Source: Anaeramoeba flamelloides
Lineage: Eukaryota; Metamonada; Anaeramoebidae
DNA: 64,000 bases
Direction of reading: 5' to 3'
NCBI GenBank assembly: GCA_027625915.1
Contig: JANTQA010000060.1
Location: forward strand, 2,046,001 to 2,110,000
Made by a program: the position numbers and the translations under genes. Shown one piece after another: positions 22,060 through 33,826 of the stretch; positions within the stretch are counted from its first letter, which is position 1, and the number at the start of each line of letters is the position of its first letter. The notes beneath the pieces are model-generated. The model did not search any database. It was given only the letters and a program-made list of their open reading frames with translations, and was not told the DNA's origin.

Positions 22060-22850
22060 GTAGTACGAATCATAAAACAATTCTAGGTAAGGGTAAATTG
22101 TTCAAAATTTGATCATAAACAAATTAAAACTGAAATCAACTTGTATAATGATCCGATCTGAAATGAAATTTATATGAAGCGAACTGAGACCAACTAAAGC
22201 GATTTGATACCCACTGAAGTAACCTATCAGTACAATATGAATTAATTTTAAACCTATGGATATTTGAATTAGGTTAATACTACCATTTATATCTCTTTTA
22301 CTGTGATTTTCTGATTAGATGATTTAGGAAAACATCAAATAAAAAAAATAACATTACAAAAAATAAAAAAAAAAAAAAAAACAATTCAAAGAATAATTCC
22401 AAAACTAAATTTGTATTTTTTAAAAAAAGAGTTTTATATATGTGCCCTATCCTTACAATTCTAATTTAAAACTGAAAAATATATCAGATTTCATTTTATT
22501 TAGAGGTATTCAAAAAAATAAAACTCTTATAAATAGACATTTATAGCGAATATTAAGAGATTATTAGTATAAAATGAAAAAAAACCAACCAATCTATAAT
22601 CCGGGTGTAAAAAAATTTTTAATTTAAGTTTTGACTTTTTTATTATTTTTTTACTTACTTCAATTTCTTACTTTTCTTTCACTTTTTCTTGTCGTTATTT
22701 AAATGTTTTTTTTTTTAATTGGAAAGTTTTTATATGCTTTATAATTTGAATAACTTATATATAGGATATAAAAAACTAAATAACTTTAGGAATTACAAGT
22801 ATTCAGGAGTTAATTAGATTGAACGATCACTCTATCCTAATTTTAAGCTA
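22060..22850 (+). repeat. Rep-I dispersed repeat, copy 2 (diverged)
   Basis: This shares with 10530-11305 the 'gatctgaaat...gaactgagaccaacta' region, a mid-element 'cttttctttcactttttcttgtc' block, and a final part with 'aggagttaattag...'. Divergence is high, and A-rich gaps have been added. No convincing coding capacity. The class is uncertain. Confidence 0.4.
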
Positions 22851-22907
22851 AAAAAAAATTTTTTTTTATCTATAATAGATTATTTGGTTTTTTTTATTAT
22901 ATTATTC

Positions 22908-22925
22908 AAATAAGATTATTTTTTT
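22908..22925 (+). repeat. target-site duplication, left copy
   Basis: The 18-bp sequence 'aaataagattattttttt' directly before the LINE is repeated exactly at 24894-24911, directly after its A-rich tail. This marks a retrotransposition event by target-primed reverse transcription. Confidence 0.9.
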
Positions 22926-24893
22926 CAATTAGGTCAAAAAAAATGAAAATGATTCTAAACAATAAAAATATGATTAAAGAATATTTTGGTTATATTAAAA
23001 AAAACTCAATTAAACCAAGTAAAAAGATTTTAGATTATATTAAAAATTTAAAAATAAATAATTTAAAAGAGTTTAAAATTAATATATTTTTTTCAATTGA
23101 AAGTATTGCAAACATTATAAAAAATTTAAAAAATAAATCAGTAAAAGGATTTCAAAAAATTGAGAATTTAAAATATATTATTAATGAAAAAAATTTCTCT
23201 CATATAAATCCAATTGAAAATCAAAATTATAAAAAATATCTTATTACAATTCAAAAAATCTTTAATAAATAGTTAATTAACCCTACTAATAATACTATTG
23301 AATATATTAAAAAAAAATCAATTTTATTTATTCATAAAAAAGGAAATGAAGGAGTAGCTTTAAATTATCGGCCAATTTCAATTAATCAAAGTTTACTAAG
23401 ATTATTTTTAAAAATGTTATATAAACTAATTGAACCTTGTTGGGAATTTATTCATAAATCACAATTTGGATTTCGAAAAAAATATGATACTCGAATTGCA
23501 GTCTTAAATTTCTTAAAGACTTATAATAAGATAAAATCAAATAATATAAATAAAAATGATATAACTTATATTATAATGATTGATATAGCAAAATGTTTTG
23601 ACTCAATCAATTATAAAATAATTGGAAAAACAATAAAATAATTTATTATAAATAAAATTATCAAAAATTTTTTATTAAAATATTATCAAGGAGAAGGGCT
23701 TGGTATATTCCAAGGAGACCCCTTATCTCCTATTTTATTTGCTCTTATTTCGCATTTTCTTTTATTAAAAATTATACCTTTAACAAATCGATTTTCAAAT
23801 GTTTGCAGATGATTTAATCCTAATTATAAAAGGAAATAAAATCCAAATAAACCAAAAATTAAATTCAATATATGAAATTATTGTTCAATTTGGATTAAAA
23901 CCAAATAAAGATAAAACAGTTATATCAAAAGATTTAAAAAAAATTAAATATTTGGGTATTTATTTAGATAAAATTGCACATATAGTTTATAATTTAAAAA
24001 AAGTGAAAGAAACATATAATAACTGCAAACAATTGTTCAATAACAATTCTCTGAATAATAGTTTAAAAATTAGATTATTTAAATCTTTTATATTAATTCA
24101 ATTAACATATGGATTAAATATTTTTAATTATCAAATAACAACGATAAATTATTTAAATTCTTGGATTAATTCATGTATTACTGAAATATGCAAAATAAAC
24201 AAAAATACACCAATTCTCATTTACCAAACAGAATTGAAAATTGAAAATATGATAATTTCAGTAAATAAAAAGAAATTTAAATTAAAAAATAAATTTGGAA
24301 ATTTAACTCTTGCTTATTTAGAAAAATTAATAAAATTTAATCAAAGAATAAATAATAAAATTAACTGGTATTCAAAAGATTTAAAAGAATTAAAAAATGA
24401 AATATATAAGTACACATTCAATGATTTGCTGAATTCCAAAAGTTGGAAAGTACAAAATTATTTCACAATAATCAAAAAACAAAATTATTTATTTAAAACT
24501 CAAAAATATTTGAGTTATCCTTCAAGTTCAACAATTCTAAAATTCAGATCGTTTACTAACTGCTTAAATAGATATTACTATGTAATTTATAAAAATTCAA
24601 ATGAATTGTGTCCTTTATGTTCAAAATATGAACAAAAGGAAATTATAGAAAATATTGATCATTTTTTATGGGTCTGTCCTTCCTATGAAAAAGATAGATT
24701 AATGTTTTATAACAAACTAAAAGAAATAAATATTAATGAACTAATTTCAAATCAAGACAGTTTCAAATTATTTTCATTAATTAATAATCGTGAAATCTAT
24801 GATTTTACGCTTAAATTTTTGAAAGGGGATTTAAGTCTAAGGGCAAACAGAGTGTAATCTACACTTCTTCAATAATAAAAAAAATAAAAAAAA
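22926..24893 (+). mobile_element. LINE (non-LTR retrotransposon), recent insertion with broken RT frame
   Basis: The element encodes a reverse transcriptase from ATG 22943: RPISI near 23370, QFGFRKKYDTR near 23464, IIMIDIAKCFDSIN, FQGDPLSPILFAL near 23711, FADDLILI at 23802, then a C-terminal zinc-knuckle CPLCx13HFLWVC near 24610. The C-terminus is SLRANRV and the tail contains the hairpin 'gtgtaatctacac' and an A-rich end. The frame is broken by stops after 23269 and 23638 and a shift just before FADD, so this copy cannot make a full protein. No endonuclease domain is seen, so it is probably 5'-truncated. The 18-bp duplication implies a fairly young insertion. The clade cannot be set by eye; the zf-RVT-like knuckle is shared by several LINE clades. 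Confidence 0.9.
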
Positions 24894-24911
24894 AAATAAG
24901 ATTATTTTTTT
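24894..24911 (+). repeat. target-site duplication, right copy
   Basis: Exact repeat of 22908-22925 directly after the LINE's A-rich tail. Confidence 0.9.
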
Positions 24912-25864
24912 TGAAATTATTTTTCTTGAGAAACTATCAAGAAATTAATAAAAGTGATATTTCAAATAAAAAATATTATCTAAATTATCTTTTAGTTTAT
25001 AATCCAAAAAATCCACTCAAATATTTTTGATCTTTGTGGTAAATAGATTAATAGAGAAAAAAAAATGAAATTATTTTTAAGAGAATAACTCGTTTCTCTG
25101 AAGTTTTTCAAGGATTTTTTTTAAAAAAAAAATATAATTAAATATTTAGTAAAATAGATAATCTTTTGGTTTTGTCAATTTAAATTAATTTTCGTATAAA
25201 ATAAGATAATCTTTTAAATATATCAACTCAATCCAGAAAAATCTTACTTATAAATAGTAAAAAAAAAATCAATTTTAATACAATTGTGATTTTTAATTCA
25301 TATATTGTCAAAATTTTGTCATAATATTCTGATAAAACACCTTTATCAAAAAAAAAAAAAAAAATGAATTCTAGGGATGTATTTTATAATAGTTCAAAGA
25401 GTAGTACCTTTTCCATTAGGTGTTAAATCACGTACCCGAGATTGGTTGAATTGAAAAATTTAAACTTATTGTTATTAAAGATATTGTAAAAATGAACTAC
25501 ATTTTATTGAAATAATTCTATTTATAAAAAAAAAAAAAAAACATGTTTTCTATTGAAAAAAAATAGGAATAATAGAAGAAAGGGGTAAATTCCAATCTCA
25601 AAAAGGTCAATAACAACAAAAAAACTTTTGATAAACTCTCAAAAACAAAATTTCAAATTTGGAAAAAAAATAAAAATCTTATCTTATTTTATATATGTCT
25701 AAATATTAAAAGATATTAATTATACTGACACTCTCCGTTTAGATATTTATACTCTTTTATTGTAGATGAAAATAATTACTGATAAAAATTTGAGAACTCA
25801 TACAAAAAATGAATTTAAAAAAAAAATCACTTGCTTCTTTTTTTTATTTCCAAAGGGTTAATAT
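24912..25864. other. gene-free A+T-rich DNA
   Basis: No gene or repeat boundary recognised. Several A runs occur (for example 25345-25362, 25528-25542). Confidence 0.5.
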
Positions 25865-26260
25865 CTTCAATTCAAAACAAATTATTTTCTTTGAGTAGAC
25901 AATCAATTGAATTCAATTTAATCTAATTTGTGAGTAGATTATACTCTCTATATTTGACAAAGTAAGGATTTTGTAACATTCTTGAAATCAATTTAACTCA
26001 TTTGGAAAATGAAAAAAAAGAAAAAAAAAAACACAAGATCTCAAAAAGAGCCAAAGAGCGATATTTCAAAATAAAAACCTCTATTTTCAAAAGTATATAT
26101 TCTAACCATTATAATTGGAAATTGGGTATCGTTCTTTTCGGCTTTTTTCTTAAAAATGTCCTCTTTTTTGATTGTTGATTTTTGGAGATCGATCATGCTT
26201 CACATGTTGGTAAGTTTTTTATATGTATTTGGTCACATTACAATTACCTTTTTTTTTTTT
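25865..26260 (+). repeat. Rep-G dispersed repeat, copy 1
   Basis: It shares an ordered series of motifs with 26922-27175/27640-27770 and 32405-32830: 'gaattcaatttaatcta', 'gacaaagtaaggattttgta', 'atctcaaaaagagcc', 'attggaaattgggta', and 'ggagatcgatcatgcttcac'. No coding capacity. The family type is unknown because no terminal inverted repeats are evident. Confidence 0.6.
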
Positions 26261-26284
26261 TCAACTTCAGAAATTTTTTTTAAC

Positions 26285-26520
26285 CGTAAAGACTATATAC
26301 CCTTAATAAAAAAAATTATGAAATTCAGAAAAATTGGAAAATATTATGAAAGTTTTTAATCAAATTTCAATCCGAATTTGAATTTAATCAAAGATTAAGA
26401 ATTTTTCTTTCAAAACTGGTTTGAACTTAGGTATATTATTGAGTAGTGGGCTAGATGTTAAATTGGGAAAAGAAGAAGAAAAAAACCAGATTATCTTTTG
26501 AGTCATTTGTTTTATTCCTT
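26285..26520 (+). repeat. Rep-F repeat fragment, copy 1
   Basis: It resembles the right half of 36465-36920 and 51815-52262, sharing 'ttcaaaactggtttgaactt' and 'aagaagaagaaaaaaacc'. Its left half is absent. Non-coding. Confidence 0.5.
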
Positions 26521-26544
26521 GGTTATGCGTTTTATTGATAACAA

Positions 26545-26850
26545 TATTATGTAGAAAAAATTTTGATAAATTTTTTCCTTTATGTTTAAAAAAAGAAAAA
26601 GAGAAATAATAGAAAATATTGATCAGATTTTTTGGATATATCATTCCTATTAATAATGTTTGATTAATATTTCACAACAAATTAAAAGTAATAAATCTCA
26701 ATAAATTAATTTTAACCTAAGATAGTTTGAAATAATTTAATATATTAATAATTATGAAATCTATGATTTAATCTTAAATATTCTTTCTAGAATTTGAGTA
26801 TAAGGAACGCCTAGAGTATATCTTAAGCTTCTTTAATCTTAAAAATGAAA
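26545..26850 (+). mobile_element. old LINE 3' fragment, copy 5
   Basis: A degenerate match to the zinc-knuckle and C-terminal coding part of the LINE at 22926-24893: 'gaaaatattgatcag', 'tagtttgaaataattt', 'aaatctatgattta' and the end 'gcctagagtatatcttaagcttcttta' (in part). It is more diverged than the other copies and so probably the oldest. Non-functional. Confidence 0.65.
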
Positions 26851-26921
26851 GAAATTTCATTTTCAAAGTGTGAAGATCCCTAAAAAAAAAAAATACATAT
26901 AAAAGTAATGAAATCCTTAAA

Positions 26922-27770
26922 TTTCTTTAATTTGAAACAAATTGTTTTATTTCAGTACCAAATTGATTTAAATTCAATTTAATCTAATCTGTGATTTTTT
27001 ATGACTCTCTGGATTTTTTCAAAAAATCTATTTGTTTCTTTCTTGAGAAAAAAATAACTCATCGAAAAAAGAAAAAAAAGAATAAAAAATCTTTGAGATC
27101 TCAAAAAACACAAAGAAAGACACTTCGAAACCAACACAATTAGATTCAAAATTATAATTAAAAATGATTTACTGTTGAAAGAAAAATGTTGGACAGAGAA
27201 AAATAGTTGGACAGCAATTTTAATTATGAACCTTACTGAAAATGATTTTTAATTTCTTTCGTTTGTGAAATAACTAAAGAAAATAACATTAATCTACTTA
27301 CTAGAATAAAGATTAATGTAATTCTACTTTTTCAAAACCTTATCTCTTATAATCTAAAGCAAGATTAAAAATTACCATTTTCAGAATTAATAGTAATTTT
27401 TACTAAAACTTGGATTTTTGTTAAAATTGCAATGATCTACTTTAGTAGTCAACCATTCAAATGAGTATTCTACACACACCACAGATTAATGAACTTGTAG
27501 CACATTTAAACCTGGATTTATATTAAAATTCACCTCGTTATCAATAGGATTTGATTTTCAATTTTACTAATGTTCCCAATTAAAAATGGTATCCAACCAT
27601 TTTTCTCTGTACAAAATTTTTCTCCCAACAGTTAAATCGGAAACTGGGTGTTCTTTCTTTGGTTCTTTTGTTCATAAAAATTTCCTCGTTTTTCCTTATT
27701 GATTTTCTGAGATCGGTTGGCGCTTCACATGTTAGTTGGTTGTTTGTTTGTTTTGTATTCTCATTCGGCA
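26922..27770 (+). repeat. Rep-G repeat, copy 2, split by a Rep-A element
   Basis: The left half (26922-27175) and right half (27640-27770) match continuous sequence in the other Rep-G copies. The intervening ~460 bp is a Rep-A element with terminal inverted repeats. The order of motifs across the gap ('gattcaaaattataatt' before, 'ggaaactgggtgttctt' after) is what an insertion predicts. Confidence 0.65.
27178..27637 (+). mobile_element. Rep-A TIR element, copy 1
   Basis: The left end reads 'gttggacagagaaaaatag' then 'aattttaattatgaacctta'; the right end reads 'taatgttcccaattaaaaat' then 'ccatttttctctgtac'. These are inverse copies over roughly 60 bp with mismatches. The ends match the family at 28932-29366 and 58770-59236, but the interior does not. 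Non-coding; non-autonomous DNA transposon type. Confidence 0.65.
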
Positions 27771-28111
27771 CTTATAGAAATTACCTATAAAAATTCATTC
27801 AAAATTATTCTTTCACTGTACTCGCTCCACCTTTAAGAGTCATTTTTTTTTTAAGAGCTCGTTGTTAGTACTTATATAAAGTCATTCATTAACTTGTTTG
27901 CTGGTTTTAATTATTGAAAAACAATAAAGTGATTGTTAGTGACGTATGAAAATTTCGTTCAAATTTTGATATTGGCTCAAATAATATGATCTGTGTTTGG
28001 TGTAGATTTAAAACGAAAGTTATGATAAATTTCTTATAAATGAACAAAAAACGAACACTTTCACATTTTTTTTTAGACCATTTGAAATTTTTCAAAACGA
28101 GTATTCAAAAA
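27771..28111. promoter_or_regulatory. upstream region of eIF2B gamma
   Basis: A spacer directly before the eIF2B gamma start. A TATA-like 'cttatataaagtc' lies at about 27871. An in-frame ATG at 28040 would add 24 residues, but the family's N-terminus starts close to the ATG at 28112. A promoter is assumed from position only. Confidence 0.25.
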
Positions 28112-31100
28112 ATGGAAATAATTAGATCAGAACTTCAATTTGTTGTTCTTGCAAGAGGAATTGGATCACGTTTTGAGACACTGTCTTCTGATATACCCAA
28201 ACCTTTTCTTCCTGTTGCAAATCTACCACTTCTTCATTATGTCTTTGAATATTTATGTAAATCAAAGGTGAGCCAAGCAATTGTGATCACTCATAGCGGT
28301 CTTCAAAAGCGGATCAATATGTTAGCAGAAAAATTTCCAATTAAAATCGAAAATGCACTCGTTGACCCTGATATTGGAACTGCAGACGCACTTCGCGAGA
28401 TCGCAAGCAGAATTGATCATGATTTTGTTGTTCTCAGTGGGGATCTGATCACAAATATACCTTTGCACAAAATTGCGGATATACACAGGGTATCTGGAAG
28501 TGCAATGGTAATGTTATTAAATGAAGAAAATGAGGAAGATTCAAAGGTACTTTTTTTTTGATTTAGATTTTCTTTTTTTATTCTGTTTTTTCCATTACAA
28601 ATCTACCTTGAAGGGACTAATTTCGAAGTACAAGTGTTAAAATACTACAGTGCGAGTACTCTTTTTACAAAATTCTTTGTTTTTTTTTCTCAATGTTGTT
28701 AACAAGAATGATTTGTTCAAAAAAAAAGAATTTGTTTTGGAACATAAAAATTTTTTTGATCCATTTTATCAAAAAATGAATTATTAAATTGATTTTATTT
28801 CTTTCGGATCAAATATTCTGACTTTAAATATTCTTATTTACAATCCTGGTTATTCTTAAACTCAATTTGTCTTTAACCCAAAGTGACTAATTACAGTATT
28901 TTTGAAGAAAAGAAAATAAGATTAGTTCTTACCATTGTGGAAAAAAAGAGAAACAGCGAAAAAAGTGAAGTATAGTTTTTAATTGGGAACCTTAATAGAA
29001 CCTGAAAATGAAAAGCAAGATGAATTGAAAAAATGAATAAATAAATAAATAAAGACAAAATGAAGTATTCACCATAAGAACAGTTTTTTTAATACTACAT
29101 TTTGTTAGGGTTTTTATTTGGTTGATCAATTATTAAAAATTTGTTCAAAAAAAATTTGAATATTTTTGAGATCCCCAAAACCACACCAACAATTTCAATA
29201 TGAAAGGAAATTTAAATTGTTTTTGTTGGCTGATTGAAAATAATATAATGGGTTATTATTGGAAGTTGTTTGGTGTCTTCATTTTATTGATTTTACTTTT
29301 CATTTTCAGGTTCTATTAATGTTCCCAATTAAAAACAGTGTTTCACTTTTTTTCCAAAAGGGTTAAATTTTTTTAAAAAAGATTATTTTTTAATTTGAAA
29401 ATTGGGAAACCCAAAAAATTAAGTTCTAAAAAAAATTGTACACTTGTGACATATAAAAAGGTATTTTAAATCTCGGAAAAAAAATAATTGAAGAAAGTCG
29501 GGTAAATTTATTTTAAAATATCTTTATTAAACTTAATTTTAAAATTGTTATTCATTTATCTAAAATTCTTTTCCATCATTAATTAATCTTTTATAATTAT
29601 TTAATTTGTTTATTTGGGTGGTATTCCTTTAATTTAGTATATCAAAAATTCTTATATCAATTTTATTGGATATTTTTAAAAGTTAAAAATTGTTTTTTGT
29701 TTTTCTTTGAGATCATAAAAAAAAATATTTCGGAAGAGATTTCGTCTTGAATACTTTCAAATAGAATAAAATATTAATCATTAGAATTGTTTATTTCAAA
29801 TTTCTTTAATATTAATATTTTATTACCCATTTTTTAAGGAATTTATCTTTCCATGTTTTTTCCATAAAAACACTTGTTTTTTTTTTTTTTAATCGGTTTT
29901 TTGAAATATCCTTCAATAAACATATTTTAGAATTCAAACAAAAGATATTGAATGAATTAGTTGTAAATTTCCTCTTAAAATGCAATTTCTAATTTGAGAA
30001 TGGAAAAAATTCCAAAAAAAGTTTCTATTAAATGTAAATAAAAAGACATGCTTCACTTTTTTGGAAATATATTATTTATAAAAATATACAAGTTCTCATA
30101 CTGAATTTAAAAAAATTTTATTTTTACTTAAACAATGTAAATTATTAATTTATTTTTCACTTTAATTAATCAAAGAATATAATTAACCATTTTAAAAAAT
30201 ACACAGAATCGTTCTTATCTTTAAAAAAAAAAATACCATGAATTTTACGATTAGAATTGATTTAATAATAATCTTTCCTTTTTCTTCTATTTGTAATTAT
30301 TAATTGATTTAACTTTCTTAATAAAATATTCTAATAGAAAATTTTTAAAGACAAATTGGTTAGTAAACATTTTATTGGATTAAATAAAGAAAGGGTGGTG
30401 ATGTTTCAGTCTTCATTTGATTCAGGAAATTTTGTTAAATTTCCTAAACCATTTTTAGAAAAATTTTCAGAATTGGAACTTCATAGTAATATAACTGATG
30501 GTCATTTATATTTTTTTAAACATTGGGTACTAAGATTAATTGAAAAAAAAAAAAAAACAATTTCAAGTATTCAAGGGGATCTTGTACCACTTCTTGTAAA
30601 ATCACAATTTAACCCAAAAATTGCAAAAAGATTATCAAAATATTCTCGTCCGGGAGAGTATCCCAATTTTAAAGGATTTAATTTTTTGTGGGATAATTGT
30701 AATATGAGGAAACAGCAATTTAAAATCAAATGTATAGCTTATAAAACACCAAGAAATTTATTATGTATGCGTGTAAATACTTTAAATTCTTATCTCAGAG
30801 CAAATTTTACATTGATCACTTGTAATTCATTCTTTTCAAGGGAAGCATATAGATATAAAACTATATATTTAAATAAAGGATTTCGAATACATGAAGATGA
30901 TCATATTGAAGATTCATTACTTGGGAAAAAATTGACGATATCAGGTCAAAGGAATATCAAAAATTCAATAATAGGTGAAAATTGTAACATTGGCAAAAAT
31001 GTTAGAATTGAAAATTCAATACTTATGGATAATGTTAAAATTCAAAATGATTGTCAGATATTTAACACAATTATGATGAATTCATCAATATTAAAGGCAA

Positions 31101-31198
31101 AATCTCGGCTTATACAATGTACTGTTCGGGTTAATCAAACTGTTGAAATGGGTACAATTGCTGCAAAACATATTTTTGGTGAAGAAAGTTTTTATTAA
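28112..31198 (+). CDS. EIF2B3: translation initiation factor eIF2B subunit gamma
   Basis: The gamma subunit of the guanine-nucleotide exchange complex that recharges eIF2 with GTP in the cytosol. Exons 28112-28546 and 30338-31198 join in phase 0 (AAG|GTACTT ... TAATAG|AAA), giving 431 residues, close to the family's ~450. The nucleotidyltransferase-like N-terminal half has LARGIGSRF, IPKPFLPVANLPLLHYV, IGTADALREI and VVLSGDLITNIPL. The second exon carries the central VSKHFIGLN region and a C-terminal left-handed beta-helix of hexapeptide repeats (IEDSLLGKKLTISGQ, IKNSIIGENCNIGKN, IENSILMDNVKI). The glycine-rich loop differs from the GGxGSR of sugar nucleotidyltransferases, as in known eIF2B gamma, so it is probably non-catalytic. 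The 1.8-kb intron holds a Rep-A element. GDP-mannose pyrophosphorylase is a less good match. Confidence 0.9.
28932..29366 (+). mobile_element. Rep-A TIR element, copy 2 (inside eIF2B gamma intron)
   Basis: The left end 'gtggaaaaaaagagaaac' then 'aattgggaaccttaatagaa', 'cctgaaaatgaaaa' is mirrored by 'ttttcattttcaggttctat' then 'taatgttcccaatt' and 'gtttcactttttttcc' on the right. The interior matches the reverse complement of the copy at 58770-59236. There is no ORF. Note that the right TIR contains 'tttcag', an acceptor-like signal within the host intron. Confidence 0.8.
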
Positions 31199-32404
31199 TA
31201 TATTTTTTCTTGATTTTAATTATTCTTTAGAATTTTTTAAAAAAACAAAAAAACATTCAAATAAATATAAATTCTTTTCAAATTTTATCCAAAGGTATTT
31301 ATTTACATTTAAAGTACATGATTAATTGAGGATATAATTATATTTTACTACAATTATTATTTAATATTGTAACAAAAAAAAAAAAAAAAATGATAAAGGG
31401 GTTGTTGTTTTATATTATTTATTTCTTTTTATTATTATGAGGATAATTATTATTAGAAATTATTTGTTTATGAAATTTAATTGAGGAATCAATTCCCTTT
31501 TAGCTTAGTGTTGTGAATATCATTAACTGGGGTTTTTTTACAAATAATATTAAATATTTCTCAATATATTAAACTAGCAGTATAATATGAAAAAATATTA
31601 ATATATTTCTCATATTTTAGTACTTAAAAAATAGGTTAATTCTATTTTTATATATTTGAAAAACGTATCCAAATAGAGCACATTTAGTAAAAGAGAAATA
31701 GACAAATAAATTTGAAGAAATAAAAAAAACAACTCAAAATTAGTATTTTCAAAAGGTCTGCAAACTAATTTACACTTTTTTAATTATATTTACTATAAGT
31801 TGTCAAAAGTGCAAATTTAAATTCTTTGTTGTTTGCAAATAAATGGTTATACTAAATTAAAAATTTTGTAATTAATCTTTTTAAAAAATTCAAGTTTTAC
31901 AAATCTTTGAAAATTTATTGTTTAATTATTTTTATGGATCTCTTCACTTTTTACTTTGACAGTCTTTCAATTTATTTCTACTTGATAAAAAATAAATTTT
32001 GTTAAATATAGATCAAATCTGAAATTTTATTTAGGAAAAAAACTGATAAGGATATATCCACTTATTGTTGGTTTTTTATAAACTCGGGGTGTGGGTTGTA
32101 AGAAAAAATGGAATTTCTAAATTGGACTAACTTTATTGTAAAAAATCTAATAGCAAAAAAAAATTTTTCACTAGATCTTCATTTCAAAAATTTAAAAAAA
32201 GAATCCTAGGATCTCAATGTTGAAAACCAAATTACCTAAAAAACGGGGATTTACCGTAACCTAAATTTACAAATTCAAATTTAGAAAAAAATAATCACAG
32301 GATATCAAGGTAAATATTTATTTGATAAAAAAAAGTTTCAAATTATTTCAATTTTAAAAAATCTAACAATTTAAAAAAAATTACTTCTTGTATAAAAAAT
32401 CCAA
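31199..32404. other. 3' flank of eIF2B gamma and gene-free DNA
   Basis: No gene recognised. A-rich run at 31374-31390. Presumably includes the 3' untranslated region of eIF2B gamma. Confidence 0.45.
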
Positions 32405-32830
32405 ATTCTTGAATTTCTTGAATTTGAAACAATTTTTTTTTTTTTTTATTCGGCATAAAATTGATTTAATTCAATCCGGTTCAATTATTGAATTCTTTCA
32501 ATACACTCTATTTTTGGTAAAGTAAGGTTTTTGTATCTTTTTTGAAATAAAAATTACTAATTTGAAAAATTAAAAAAATAAAAACAAAAAAAATCTTTGC
32601 TATCTCAAAAATTGCCAACGAGAGACATTTCGAAACTAACACATTTCTAGATTCAAAATGATTGTTCTCAACAATTTCAATTGGAAATTAAGTGTAACTC
32701 TTTGGCACATATTTCTAAAAAGTTCCTCGCTTTTCATTGTTACTTTATTGGGATCGGCCATACTTTATATATTGATTGGGTTTAAATTGAAATTAATAAC
32801 TCCTAAAAGGCACCCAAAAGATTTTTTTTT
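32405..32830 (+). repeat. Rep-G dispersed repeat, copy 3
   Basis: It shares the Rep-G motif series: 'gaatttgaaacaattt', 'ttgatttaattcaatcc', 'ggtaaagtaaggtttttgta', 'attggaaattaagtgtaa' and 'gggatcggccatactt'. A 66-residue open frame at 32658-32858 lies in the repeat and is probably chance. Confidence 0.6.
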
Positions 32831-33570
32831 CAATTTCAAAAAGTTTTTTTCCTTGTAATAACTCTATCCTCCAAAAAAGCTGTCATTTTTACTAATTGGT
32901 GGTTTGTAACAAAATATTAAATATAAAAAAAATAAATGTTTGGTTTGTATAGTCTGACAAATAATCAATGTTTTTAAACCTTAACCCAAGATCAAAATAT
33001 TAAATCACTAAAGAAATAAAATAAGCATATTAATTGCTTAACAACAACACTTTAACAAGAAATTGGATTCTTTAAATAAATATCTAAAAAAGAATTAGGA
33101 AGAAATTGAAACAGATTAAAAGGTATTTTTTGACAAAAAACATAAAAAAAATGTGAAAATATTTTATTATAGCAGTTTGAAAAAAGTTAGTACTTTTTTA
33201 AAACATTTTATCAAGTTTGCGGGTTAAAAAAAGTGAAGAGTTTTTCAGACTTTTAGTTTTTTCAAATAATCCTATTTTTTAAAAAAGTTAGAAATCAACC
33301 TTTAAATATGAGATCGAGGTTGGGGTGTGAAGGAAAAGGCACCTTTTAAAAAAAAGTTTTCGTTTATTAAAATAAAAAACTTTAAAAAAGCTATTAATTC
33401 TTATGATTTAAAAAAAAAAAGTAATCACTTCTTTAAAAATATCTGTAAATTAAAACAAATTTTATAGATAATTTTATTTTTATTTAATATTTTAGAGTAT
33501 ATATGAATTAATTTAAATACATGCAATTTTCACACGTACATGTGTATTCATATTAAAATGATTATAATGC
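32831..33570. other. gene-free spacer 3' of the BCS1-like gene
   Basis: No gene, RNA or repeat boundary recognised. Confidence 0.5.
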
Positions 33571-33826
33571 TTAAATATTATTTTTTTCGGTTTTTCTTTT
33601 TTCTATTTCATTTCCTGTTGTTAATTCGGGAATAGAATTAGTATCGATATCAGATGAAGTATTGCTTTTAATTCCATTGATCTCTGTTTCTTGTTTAATA
33701 ATTGTATTATTTCGATTACTTTTGTTTTCTTCTTTTTCTTTTTCAATTTCTTTTTGATTTCCATTACTATTTTCCTTTTCCTTTTCCTTTTCTTTTTCTT
33801 TTTCTTTTTCTATTTCTTTTTCGTTT

